Shown piece by piece: positions 1 to 6,483 of a stretch of DNA of 9,263 nucleotides; within the stretch, counting starts at the first letter, position 1; every line of letters starts with the position of its first letter. The notes under the pieces are model-generated. The model had not been told where the DNA came from. It ran no database searches and worked only from the letters and a program-made list of their open reading frames with translations. The stretch spans positions 1-9,263 of the forward strand of contig JAGVXZ010000049.1 of assembly GCA_018303515.1 (NCBI GenBank), written 5' to 3'. The translations under genes and the position numbers were made by a program. The stretch comes from Candidatus Woesearchaeota archaeon (lineage in GTDB: Archaea > Nanobdellota > Nanobdellia > SCGC-AAA011-G17 > GW2011-AR18).

Positions 1-105
1 GCTAATTTAGAATTAGTTAAACTGTTATCTAAACATTTTAAGAAAAAAGTGAAAATTGTTTCTGGTTTTAGTTCAAAGAAGAAAGTTATTGAGATTGAAG
101 ATTAA
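1..105 (+). CDS. DUF167/YggU (UPF0235) family protein, C-terminal fragment
   Basis: This is the last 34 codons of a gene that enters from outside the window and stops with TAA at 103-105. The visible residues begin ANLELVKLLSKHFKKKVKIV and end with a GFSSKKKVIEIED tail. This matches the C-terminal half of the DUF167/UPF0235 (YggU) family as I know it: an 'AN..L..LL.K.F' helix, then 'V.IV.G..S..K...I'. Members are small proteins of about 80-100 residues with no firmly established biochemical role, so no function is assigned. Its last 20 bp overlap the 3' end of the minus-strand 146-residue gene, a tail-to-tail overlap that shows how compact this genome is. The family call rests on a short fragment. 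Confidence 0.75.
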   Translation, partial: ANLELVKLLSKHFKKKVKIVSGFSSKKKVIEIED

Positions 106-526
106 GTAAATTTTCTTCTTTAGTTTCAATTATTGTGTTATCTGATGCTAATAATTTTATGTTAATTAATCTCATTGCATTAGTTAAAAAAGTAATGTTA
201 TAAATCTTGTTTTGTATCACTATTATTATTTTATTTGGTTCTCCAACTTTTATTTCTTCTTTAGCTTTGTTAATTGCTTCTTTAGGGGTTATCTTTATTT
301 CTTCTAAATCTAATTCTTTTAATTTTTCACCTTTCTTTTTATGGACTTCTGCATCTTTTTCAATTATTTTATTATCTTTATATGAGGTTATTTTATCATT
401 ATTATAAAAATTAAACTGCCATTTTTCATTGTTAATGTCTTTGAAGTCACACATTAAGAAACAACTTGTTAAATACCCTTTTGGATTTTGTATTTCTTTA
501 TATTGTTCTTTTAAATTATCTAACAT
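86..526 (-). CDS. Uncharacterised 146-residue protein, co-transcribed with thrS
   Basis: I do not recognise the family. The protein has no signal peptide or membrane segment. Residues 16-50 (GYLTSCFLMCDF, then WQFNFYN) look like beta strands and contain two cysteines, C22 and C26. Residues 53-75 are lysine- and glutamate-rich. Residues 80-146 have a PepSY-like pattern, a helix (ITPKEAINKAKEEI) followed by strands around IIIVIQNKIYNITF and a final IETKEENLLNL; that resemblance is by eye only. The ATG at 524-526 lies inside the end of thrS (7-bp overlap, thrS stop at 520-522), so the two genes are almost certainly one transcript with coupled translation; no Shine-Dalgarno site precedes the ATG. 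The 3' end overlaps the converging DUF167 gene by 20 bp. The reading frame is convincing, the function unknown. Confidence 0.8.
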   Translation of the reverse strand: MLDNLKEQYKEIQNPKGYLTSCFLMCDFKDINNEKWQFNFYNNDKITSYKDNKIIEKDAEVHKKKGEKLKELDLEEIKITPKEAINKAKEEIKVGEPNKIIIVIQNKIYNITFLTNAMRLINIKLLASDNTIIETKEENLLNLQSQ

Positions 527-2250
527 TTTTCTTTTATTTCTACTTTGATTTTTTCTATAAATTCTTCTTTATCTAATTCTATTATTTTGTTCTCTCTTGT
601 TCTTATTGCTAATGTTGGATTTCCTAATTCTTTATCTCCTATTGTTATTTGATATGGTATTTTAATTTTTATTGCATTTCTTACTTTCTTTGCAATTGAT
701 TCACCACTTCCATCAACTTCTACTCTTAGGTTATACTTCTCGAATTCTTTTGCAATTTCCTTAGCATATTCAATATGTCTATCTGCAACTGTCATTACTA
801 CAATCTGAATAGGAGATAACCATATTGGGAATTTCCCTGCATAATGTTCAATAAGATATGCAATGAACCTTTCGTGTGTTGATAAGGGTGCTCTGTGAAT
901 TACAAAAACCTCATTATTGTGGTGGCTATCATTATCAACATATTTTAAATTAAATCTTGATTTTGCTGCAAAATCTAATTGTATAGTTGACATTGTTTCT
1001 TCCTTTCCATAAACATTTTTGAATTGGATATCTATTTTTGGGCCGTAGAATGCTGCTTCATCTTCTATTTCTTTGAAATTTGTATTTAATTCTTTTAGAA
1101 CCTTTCTTAATTTTTTTTCAGTATAATCCCAATTTTCTGGTTCATTAATATATTTTTCTTTATTGTTTTTGTTCCAAAGTGAAAGTCTATAATGATAATT
1201 TTTAAAATTGAATATTTTATAATAATCTTCTATCATTTGAATAACTCCCTTTACTTCATCTTCTATTTGTTCTTTTGTACAATAAATATGTGCGTCGTTC
1301 ATTGATAGCATTCTTACTCTAGATAATCCTGATAATGTTCCTGACAATTCGTTTCTGTATACCGTTCCATATTCTGCTAATCTTAACGGTAATTCTTTGT
1401 AACTTCTTTGTTTTTTATTGTAGATTAGATGATGTAATGGGCAGTTCATGGCTTTTAGATAATAAGTTCCGTCGTCCATTACCATTTTAGGATACATACT
1501 TTCTTCATAATGAGGAAGGTGTCCTGATTTTAAAAATAATTCTTCTTTTGCTAAGTGTGGAGTACAGACTCTTAAATAACCGTGATTTTTTTCTGTTTCC
1601 TTTACAAAATTTTCTATTTGTTCTTTAATTATTTCTCCGTTAGGTAACCAGATTGGTAATCCTTTACCTATTAAATTTGAGATCATGTAAATCTCTTGTT
1701 GTTCACCAATAACTTTATGATCTCTTTTTTTTGCTTCTTCTAACATCTGTAAATATTCTTTTAATTCTTCTTTTGTTTCCCATGCAGTACCATAAATTCT
1801 TTGTAATTGTCTATTTTTAGCATTACCTTTCCAGTATGCTCCTGCAAGTTTTAGTAATTTGAAATTACCTAATTCAGATGTGTTTTTTACATGACCTCCT
1901 CTACAGAAATCTATGAATGGACCATTTTGGACTTTTGTTAATTTTTCTCCCTTTTCTGAAATTTCTTCTATTAATTCTATTTTGTAAGGTTGTTTTTCAA
2001 ATAGTTTTATTCCTTGTACCTTTGTGATTTCTTCCTGTTCAAATTCTTGTTTTTGTTTTATTATTTTTTTCATTTCTTCTTCTATTTTTTTTAAATCTTC
2101 TTCTGTTATTTGTTGTGGTAAATCGAAATCATAGTAAAATCCATTTTCTATTGTAGGGCCTATTCCTAGTTTTACATCTTTGAATAATTTCTGTACTGCC
2201 TGAGCTAAAATGTGTGCTGTTGAATGTCTTATATTTTCTATCATTTCCAT
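520..2250 (-). CDS. thrS: Threonyl-tRNA synthetase, bacterial type without the TGS domain
   Basis: Charges tRNA-Thr with threonine in the cytoplasm. The 576 residues open directly in the bacterial N2 editing domain, which hydrolyses mischarged Ser-tRNA: H9 and H13 of HSTAH, plus C116 and H120 of CRGGH. The class II catalytic core follows (about 185-475). Its zinc ligands are C270 (MNCP), H321 (NDAH) and H452 (VIHRA); motif 2 begins YRNE (R299) and motif 3 contains ERF (R461). The C-terminal anticodon-binding domain covers about 480-576. Compared with the 642-residue E. coli enzyme, the roughly 60-residue N-terminal TGS domain is absent. The archaeal DTD-like editing domain is also absent, so this is a bacterial-type enzyme. 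Near the zinc site the E. coli Gln381 position is Met317, while the Asp383 equivalent (D319) is kept. ATG 2250 is preferred because a TATA-like box lies about 27 bp upstream; M3 is an alternative start. The 146-residue gene overlaps its end. Confidence 0.95.
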   Translation of the reverse strand: MEMIENIRHSTAHILAQAVQKLFKDVKLGIGPTIENGFYYDFDLPQQITEEDLKKIEEEMKKIIKQKQEFEQEEITKVQGIKLFEKQPYKIELIEEISEKGEKLTKVQNGPFIDFCRGGHVKNTSELGNFKLLKLAGAYWKGNAKNRQLQRIYGTAWETKEELKEYLQMLEEAKKRDHKVIGEQQEIYMISNLIGKGLPIWLPNGEIIKEQIENFVKETEKNHGYLRVCTPHLAKEELFLKSGHLPHYEESMYPKMVMDDGTYYLKAMNCPLHHLIYNKKQRSYKELPLRLAEYGTVYRNELSGTLSGLSRVRMLSMNDAHIYCTKEQIEDEVKGVIQMIEDYYKIFNFKNYHYRLSLWNKNNKEKYINEPENWDYTEKKLRKVLKELNTNFKEIEDEAAFYGPKIDIQFKNVYGKEETMSTIQLDFAAKSRFNLKYVDNDSHHNNEVFVIHRAPLSTHERFIAYLIEHYAGKFPIWLSPIQIVVMTVADRHIEYAKEIAKEFEKYNLRVEVDGSGESIAKKVRNAIKIKIPYQITIGDKELGNPTLAIRTRENKIIELDKEEFIEKIKVEIKEKC

Positions 2251-2273
2251 TGTAATTTCTAATTTTCTTTTAC

Positions 2274-2281
2274 TATATTAA
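2274..2281 (-). promoter_or_regulatory. TATA-like box of thrS
   Basis: On the minus strand this reads TTAATATA and is centred about 27 bp before the thrS ATG at 2250. Archaeal transcription normally starts about 25-27 bp from the TATA centre, so the transcript would begin at or next to the start codon. A second A/T run further upstream (TTTTAAAA on the minus strand) would give a leader of about 13 nt instead. No Shine-Dalgarno sequence is present. Confidence 0.5.
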
Positions 2282-2395
2282 TCTTTTTTAAAATGTAAAT
2301 TGTAGATCTCCATAATCTTATATCTTTTGGAATTGAGTTCTCATTATTTGACTTTTAGTTTGTTACTTCCTTTTTTAAAGATTTTTCACGAAACA

Positions 2396-2403
2396 TTTAT
2401 AAG
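2396..2403 (+). promoter_or_regulatory. TATA box of the surface-protein gene
   Basis: TTTATAAG is centred about 26 bp before the ATG at 2426. This spacing predicts a leaderless mRNA. It also decides the start: the more upstream in-frame TTG at 2327 would lie ahead of the promoter, and starting at 2426 puts a clean signal peptide at the N-terminus. Confidence 0.6.
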
Positions 2404-2425
2404 TGACTTCTACTGGAGAATGGTT

Positions 2426-4423
2426 ATGAAAATGGGGTGGATTAGCCTAATTCTTATATTTTTGATAATTGGGTCTGTTTCAGTTTTAGCTGAAATAAGG
2501 TTAGATCCTTTATCAGGGAGTATATTTAATTTAGGTGATCAAATAATTGTATCGGGAGCAATTGTTTCAGGTGCATCTCAAAGGATGACTTTGAATCTTG
2601 ATTTGGTATGTGCTTCTTCATCTTCTAGTTTGTATATTAAGACAATTGATTTAAAAAAAGATCTTGAATCAAGTTTCTCTCGTTTGATTGTTATTCCTTC
2701 AATTGTAGCTGGTGATTGTAAGTTTGTTGCTAGTTTGAGCGATGGGGATTCTGTTAAGGAGTCAGTTGAAAGTGGACAGTTTGCTATTTCAAATAAATTT
2801 AAAGGTGCATTTGAAATTGTGGATTCTATTTATCAATTGGGGGAAACAATTCCTGTTGTTGGTGTAGTTACCAGAGAAAGTGGAGATCCTGTGGATGGAA
2901 AAGCTATTGTTTATTTTAAGAAAGATGGTAAAACCGTTTTGATAGAAAGTGTTGATGTAGTTGCAGGTGATATGGCAATGAATAAAGAATTAAATTTAAT
3001 GCCACCAGGAAATTATATTATTTCTATTGAAGTTTCTGATTCTTTAGGTAATAAACATTTATTTGAAGAAGCTTTAACTTTTGAGTTATTAGGTAATTTG
3101 AATTTAGAACTGAAAACTGATAAGGAAAGTTATTCTCCTGGTTCAAATTTGGTAATAAGTGGGATTGTCAGATCAAGTGTTGCTCAGAGTGTTTTAAAGG
3201 GACTTGAAGTAACTGCTCGTTTAGGTGATATTGAACTTGTTCAGCCAGTAACTGGAGAAAATTTGAATTTAGTTTATCAATTACCAAGTAATATTAAGAC
3301 TGGAACTCATAAGATTGATATTATTATAAAAGATGAAAATGGAAATTATGGGAGTCAAGGGTTTACGTTTAAGATTAATCCTCTTGCAACTACTTTAGGA
3401 ATGAAAATGGATAAAAGTGAGTTTGCACCTGATGAAAAAGTAGAATTTGATGTGGTTCTTTATGACCAGGCTAATGATCCTATGCCAGGTTCTGTTATGC
3501 TTAAGGTTTATGATAAAAATAATGAGTTACGTGCAGAACAAGATATTGCTGTGAATAAAAAAACAAATTTTGATTTACCTGAACAAGCTTTACCAGGGCC
3601 ATGGAAAATATCTTTAAATGGACTGGGATTAAGTTCTGAACAGAATTTTGTTGTAAGGGAAGTTAAGAAACTTGATGTTGTAGTTGTGGATGGTGGGAAA
3701 CTTAAAGTGAGAAATATTGGTAATGTTGATTTTTCTGGTCCTCTGAGTTTTGTCGCTGAAGGTGTTGAGAAAGTGAAGGAAATAATTCTTTCTCCAAGTG
3801 GTGAGCAAGAGATTCATTTAGCAGATTTATTTGATGAAGGTGTTCATGATATTCAAATTCCTTTATTGGATAAAGTTCTTGAAGGTGTTTCTATTGTAGA
3901 TGACAGAACTTTATTGCAAAAGTTAAAATTAGATGGAATTACAGGAAAAGCAGTAGGTGATAAAGGAACTGGTAATTTCTGGGTTGCTTTAGGTGTAATT
4001 GCTTTAGTTTTAGGTGTAGTTTTATTAGGATTTAGTATTTTGAGAAAAGTAAGAAGTGTTGAAGATAAACCACATGTTCATTCTAATAGTTCTTGGGATG
4101 ATGAGTTTGTTCGTGGACAAAAAAGAGCAAAAGAGTTGAAGAAACTAGATGAAGAAATACCTAAAAAGAAGTATAAATATAATTTTGGAAAAGCTTCTGA
4201 AGCTGATATTGCCGATTTTAAAAGAAGAATGGTTAGATTAGTGCAGGATGAAGAGGAAAATCGAAAGAGGTTTGCTTCTAGAAAATGGCAAGAAACTCCT
4301 CCTCGAATGCAAGAGTCTTCAGGATTTCAAATGGGGAGATCTAAACCAGAATTTGATATTAAAAGAATGCCTTCGGAAAATAAAGAAGATTCTGAAAGTC
4401 CTTTTAAAAAGATGTTTGGATAA
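2426..4423 (+). CDS. Membrane-anchored surface protein with Ig-like repeats and cytoplasmic tail
   Basis: From ATG 2426 the protein has 665 residues. Residues 1-22 form a signal peptide (MKMGW, hydrophobic core, likely cut at VLA-E). The exterior part is made of beta-rich modules of roughly 90 residues at about 25-120, 130-222, 224-317 and 322-410. Their repeated openings (FNLGDQIIVSG, YQLGETIPVVG, YSPGSNLVISG, FAPDEKVEFDV) recall macroglobulin MG2 or bacterial Ig-like folds. A fifth, shorter module (about 415-490) contains VRNIGN. C62 and C98 in the first module could form a disulphide. A GITGKAVG motif (504-511) precedes a single membrane helix (about 517-539), which is followed by a charged tail of about 125 residues. 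The function is unknown; adhesion or cell-envelope structure is inference. The family looks typical of DPANN archaea but I know no name for it. The gene ends 2 bp from the converging 149-residue gene. Upstream starts M32 or TTG 2327 are disfavoured by the promoter. Confidence 0.85.
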   Translation: MKMGWISLILIFLIIGSVSVLAEIRLDPLSGSIFNLGDQIIVSGAIVSGASQRMTLNLDLVCASSSSSLYIKTIDLKKDLESSFSRLIVIPSIVAGDCKFVASLSDGDSVKESVESGQFAISNKFKGAFEIVDSIYQLGETIPVVGVVTRESGDPVDGKAIVYFKKDGKTVLIESVDVVAGDMAMNKELNLMPPGNYIISIEVSDSLGNKHLFEEALTFELLGNLNLELKTDKESYSPGSNLVISGIVRSSVAQSVLKGLEVTARLGDIELVQPVTGENLNLVYQLPSNIKTGTHKIDIIIKDENGNYGSQGFTFKINPLATTLGMKMDKSEFAPDEKVEFDVVLYDQANDPMPGSVMLKVYDKNNELRAEQDIAVNKKTNFDLPEQALPGPWKISLNGLGLSSEQNFVVREVKKLDVVVVDGGKLKVRNIGNVDFSGPLSFVAEGVEKVKEIILSPSGEQEIHLADLFDEGVHDIQIPLLDKVLEGVSIVDDRTLLQKLKLDGITGKAVGDKGTGNFWVALGVIALVLGVVLLGFSILRKVRSVEDKPHVHSNSSWDDEFVRGQKRAKELKKLDEEIPKKKYKYNFGKASEADIADFKRRMVRLVQDEEENRKRFASRKWQETPPRMQESSGFQMGRSKPEFDIKRMPSENKEDSESPFKKMFG

Positions 4424-4425
4424 GT

Positions 4426-4875
4426 TCATTCTAAATATTTTCTTCCAATTGAGATTGCAACTGTACCTTTAAATGAATCTGAGTCATATTCAATATTCTC
4501 ACTGTTTGCTCTTATTGTTGCAATGTTTGGGTTTTCTAAAATGGTATTTAATGTATTTAAATCCGTTCTTGCTTCGATATCAAAATCTTCTGTCTCTTGA
4601 ATTTCGTTTATTCCTGTTGATGTAACATCTAAATAAATTATTTCGTTAAGATCAGTTATTACTACTTTCAATGTTAGGGGAAATGCTAGTCTATAAATTA
4701 ACGGAACATTATATTCTTTTGAAATTAATTGATTCACTTGTTCTTGTGTTTGTTGTGGTAAATTCTCTATTGCTCTTCCTGTTAAACTTAAAGTCTTACT
4801 TGTAGTTCCTGTAGGTGAATATAATAAAGTTATTGCAACACCTATTGCAATTAAGATAAATAATATTTTTTTCAT
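4426..4875 (-). CDS. Small membrane-anchored protein, uncharacterised
   Basis: A 149-residue protein with an N-terminal hydrophobic segment (residues 4-20, MKKILF then an aliphatic run to LLYS) that is either a signal anchor or a signal peptide. Just after it comes LTGRAI (31-36), similar to the ITGKAV motif of the neighbouring surface protein. Residues 55-149 form a soluble alpha/beta-looking domain. The pattern DFDIEARTDLNTLNTILENP followed by an I-x-Y strand and GTVAISIG loosely recalls SCP2-like folds; this is a guess by eye and no function is assigned. It is encoded tail to tail with the Ig-repeat protein, with 2 bp between the stops. The ATG at 4875 is supported by a TATA-like box about 26 bp upstream, which implies a leaderless mRNA. 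Confidence 0.8.
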   Translation of the reverse strand: MKKILFILIAIGVAITLLYSPTGTTSKTLSLTGRAIENLPQQTQEQVNQLISKEYNVPLIYRLAFPLTLKVVITDLNEIIYLDVTSTGINEIQETEDFDIEARTDLNTLNTILENPNIATIRANSENIEYDSDSFKGTVAISIGRKYLE

Positions 4876-4897
4876 GTGTTTTTTTTATTTTTCAGTG

Positions 4898-4905
4898 TTT
4901 ATATA
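4898..4905 (-). promoter_or_regulatory. TATA box of the 149-residue gene
   Basis: On the minus strand this reads TATATAAA and is centred about 26 bp before the ATG at 4875. The spacing predicts transcription starting at the start codon. Beyond it, 4906-5029 is AT-rich sequence up to the 3' end of tRNA-Gly, in which I see no gene. Confidence 0.6.
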
Positions 4906-5029
4906 TCTTTTGTAGAATTAGTTCATGCCAAAAGTAGATTATAAAGACTTTGTTTCTTTACATTAAATTCTATGTTTCTATCCGAGATTATATGCTTTAA
5001 CTATAATTTATTTTTGTAGGAAATTAAAT

Positions 5030-5102
5030 TGCGGCGGCCGGGATTTGAACCCGGGTCGCAGCGTTGGCAACGCCACATACTAGACCACTATACTACCGCC
5101 GC
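5030..5102 (-). tRNA. tRNA-Gly (anticodon GCC)
   Basis: A complete cloverleaf of 73 nt on the minus strand. The acceptor stem GCGGCGG pairs with CCGCCGC. The D stem closes with two G-U wobbles. The anticodon stem UGGCG/CGCUG carries the loop UUGCCAA, so the anticodon is GCC (plus-strand 5066-5068) for glycine. The T arm is CCGGG-TTCAAAT-CCCGG. The discriminator is A at 5030 and no CCA is encoded, as is usual in many archaea. There is no intron. It lies 24 nt downstream of tRNA-Val on the same strand, so the two are probably one transcript. Confidence 0.95.
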
Positions 5103-5126
5103 GTTAAGTTTTGGAATTATTATAAA

Positions 5127-5231
5127 TGGGCCCGGCAAGATTCGAACTTGCGACTACCGCCTTGTAAGGGCGGGGTCATTTATAGACATTTTATCTTTTA
5201 GATAAAAAGTTAGCCACTAGACCACGGGCCC
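5127..5231 (-). tRNA. tRNA-Val (anticodon UAC) with a D-loop intron
   Basis: The gene is 105 nt and the mature tRNA 73 nt. The acceptor stem GGGCCCG pairs with CGGGCCC, with discriminator A at 5127 and no encoded CCA. The anticodon stem CCGCC/GGCGG closes the loop CUUACAA, so the anticodon is UAC (valine). The T arm is GCAAG-TTCGAAT-CTTGC. The D arm is interrupted: removing 5180-5211 joins GTGGCT to ATGACC and restores the D stem GTC/GAC with a normal D loop containing G18-G19. The intron therefore sits between positions 20a and 21, not at the common 37/38 site. The gene is divergent from the GTPase gene, with 58 bp between the tRNA 5' end and the GTPase ATG. Confidence 0.93.
5180..5211 (-). 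other. 32-nt tRNA intron with bulge-helix-bulge splice sites
   Basis: On the minus strand, exon 1 ends GTGGCT and exon 2 begins ATGACC. Exon-1 GTGG can pair with intron CTAT near the 3' end, giving a 4-bp central helix (two G-U pairs). It is flanked by 3-nt bulges CTA on the 5' side and AAA on the 3' side. Cutting each bulge between its second and third base gives exactly the exon junction needed for a normal D arm. The intron interior folds as AC/GT, a T-T mismatch, then an 8-bp stem TTTTATCT/AGATAAAA closed by an AAA loop. This is the substrate form of the archaeal tRNA splicing endonuclease, in a relaxed version. The exact cut positions are inferred from the fold. Confidence 0.85.
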
Positions 5232-5252
5232 GTGAATATTTTTTTGTTATTT

Positions 5253-5260
5253 AGTATAAT
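5253..5260 (-). promoter_or_regulatory. Probable TATA box of the tRNA-Val/tRNA-Gly unit
   Basis: On the minus strand an ATTATACT run is centred about 26 bp before the first base of tRNA-Val (5231). If used, transcription would start at G1 of the mature tRNA. The surrounding 5232-5280 is AT-rich, and other placements, such as TTTATTAAT slightly further upstream, would give a leader of a few bases, so the choice is uncertain. It abuts the TATA box of the divergent GTPase gene. Confidence 0.4.
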
Positions 5261-5267
5261 TAATAAA
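5260..5267 (+). promoter_or_regulatory. TATA-like box of the GTPase gene
   Basis: TTAATAAA is centred about 26 bp before ATG 5290. The adjacent TATAATTA (5255-5262) would start transcription about 5 nt before that ATG. Either placement puts the transcription start downstream of the GTG at 5281, which favours ATG 5290 as the true start codon. Confidence 0.5.
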
Positions 5268-5289
5268 GGTTTTCTTTACTGTGAATTAT

Positions 5290-6474
5290 ATGTTAATAGG
5301 TGTTGTAGGAAAACCGTCAGTTGGGAAGTCAACATTTTTTAAAGCTGCAACTATGATGAATGTTGAAATTGCAAATTATCCTTTCACAACTATAAAACCT
5401 AATAGGGCTGTGGGGTTTGTTAAAGTAAATTGTGTTGACCAAGAATTTGAAATTCAATGTACTCCTAGGGAGGGATATTGTGTTAATCATAAAAGATTTG
5501 TTCCTGTTGAATTAATTGATGTTGCAGGATTAGTACCTGGTGCTCATGAAGGTAAAGGAAAGGGAAATCAATTCTTAGATGATCTTAATCAAGCTCATGC
5601 TTTAATTCATGTAATTGATATTTCCGGATCTGTAAATGAGAATGGTGAATCTGTTGAACCTTTAAGTTATGATCCATTGTATGATGTTGAATTTTTAGAA
5701 AATGAATTGGATATGTGGTATTTAGGTATTATAAAAAAAGGATGGGCTAAATTTGTTAGAACCTGTAAAGTGGAAAACTTAGAAACTTACAAAGCTGTTT
5801 CAAATCAATTATCAGGTTTGAGGGTAACTGAAGATATTGCAAAAACTATAATGAAAGATTTTAGTAAGGATTTAACAACATGGAGCGAAGCGGAATTAAA
5901 AAGATTTGCACATGAATTAAGGACCTTTTCAAAACCTATGTTAATAGTAGCTAATAAAGCTGATATTCCAGGAGCTTCTAAAAATGTTGAAAGATTAAAA
6001 TCTAAATATCCTTCTTCTATTATTATTCCTTGTTCTGCAATTTCTGAGTTAACTTTAAAAGAAGCTGACAAAAGTAGATTTTTGAATTACATTCCTGGAG
6101 ATTCTTCATTTGAGGTTGTTAAAGAATTATTACCTGATCAGGAAAAAGGATTAGAATATATTAAGAAGAATATTTTAGATCAATTTGGTCATACAGGAGT
6201 ACAAGAAGCATTAAATATTGTTGTATTTGATTTGTTGGATTATATTGCTGTTTTTCCAGGTGGATTAGGAAAAATGATTGATAGTAATGGGCGCACTCTT
6301 GCAGATTGTTTTTTATTACCTTGCGGTTCTACTGCATTAGATTTTGCATATAAGTTACATACTGATTTTGGAGAGAATTTTGTTAAAGCTATTGATGTGA
6401 AAAAAAGAATTCCCGTTGGGAAAGAGCATTTATTAAAAAATCTGGACGTGATTGAAATTAAAGCAAGTAAGTAG
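5290..6474 (+). CDS. ychF: Ygr210/YchF-type translation-associated GTPase (Obg family)
   Basis: A 394-residue P-loop NTPase of the archaeal Ygr210-like branch of the Obg/YchF family, cytoplasmic and thought to act with the ribosome. G1 is GKPSVGKST (8-15 region), switch I has YPFTTI, and G3 is DVAGLVPGAHEGKGKGNQFLD (D77 to G80 core). G4 is NKAD (222-225), pointing to guanine recognition, unlike the NxxE of classical YchF/OLA1; G5 is SAIS (249-252). C48, C57 and C64 lie in the family's cysteine-bearing insert (C-P-R-x-G-x-C-like). A TGS domain closes the protein (about 310-392, ending DVIEIKASK). The length is normal for the family. The start is set at ATG (MLIGVVGKPS) because relatives begin just before the P loop and the promoter lies too close to GTG 5281, which would add only three residues. 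It converges on the winged-helix gene with 9 bp between the stops. Confidence 0.93.
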   Translation: MLIGVVGKPSVGKSTFFKAATMMNVEIANYPFTTIKPNRAVGFVKVNCVDQEFEIQCTPREGYCVNHKRFVPVELIDVAGLVPGAHEGKGKGNQFLDDLNQAHALIHVIDISGSVNENGESVEPLSYDPLYDVEFLENELDMWYLGIIKKGWAKFVRTCKVENLETYKAVSNQLSGLRVTEDIAKTIMKDFSKDLTTWSEAELKRFAHELRTFSKPMLIVANKADIPGASKNVERLKSKYPSSIIIPCSAISELTLKEADKSRFLNYIPGDSSFEVVKELLPDQEKGLEYIKKNILDQFGHTGVQEALNIVVFDLLDYIAVFPGGLGKMIDSNGRTLADCFLLPCGSTALDFAYKLHTDFGENFVKAIDVKKRIPVGKEHLLKNLDVIEIKASK

Positions 6475-6483
6475 TTTCAAAAT

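Noticed and set aside
2327..2425. N-terminal extension of the Ig-repeat protein from TTG 2327
   Set aside because: It lies upstream of and across the TATA box at 2396-2403, and a start at 2426 gives a clean signal peptide directly at the N-terminus.
4248..4472. Plus-strand frame overlapping the tail of the Ig-repeat protein
   Set aside because: Out-of-frame shadow with no promoter and no recognisable content; it runs on into the converging gene.
4906..5029. Possible hidden small gene or RNA between the 149-residue gene and tRNA-Gly
   Set aside because: No sizeable frame, hairpin or T-run terminator stands out; it looks like ordinary AT-rich spacer.
5281..5289. GTG start of the GTPase three codons upstream
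   Set aside because: The TATA position implies that transcription begins downstream of it, and family members begin right before the P loop as MLIGVVGKP does.
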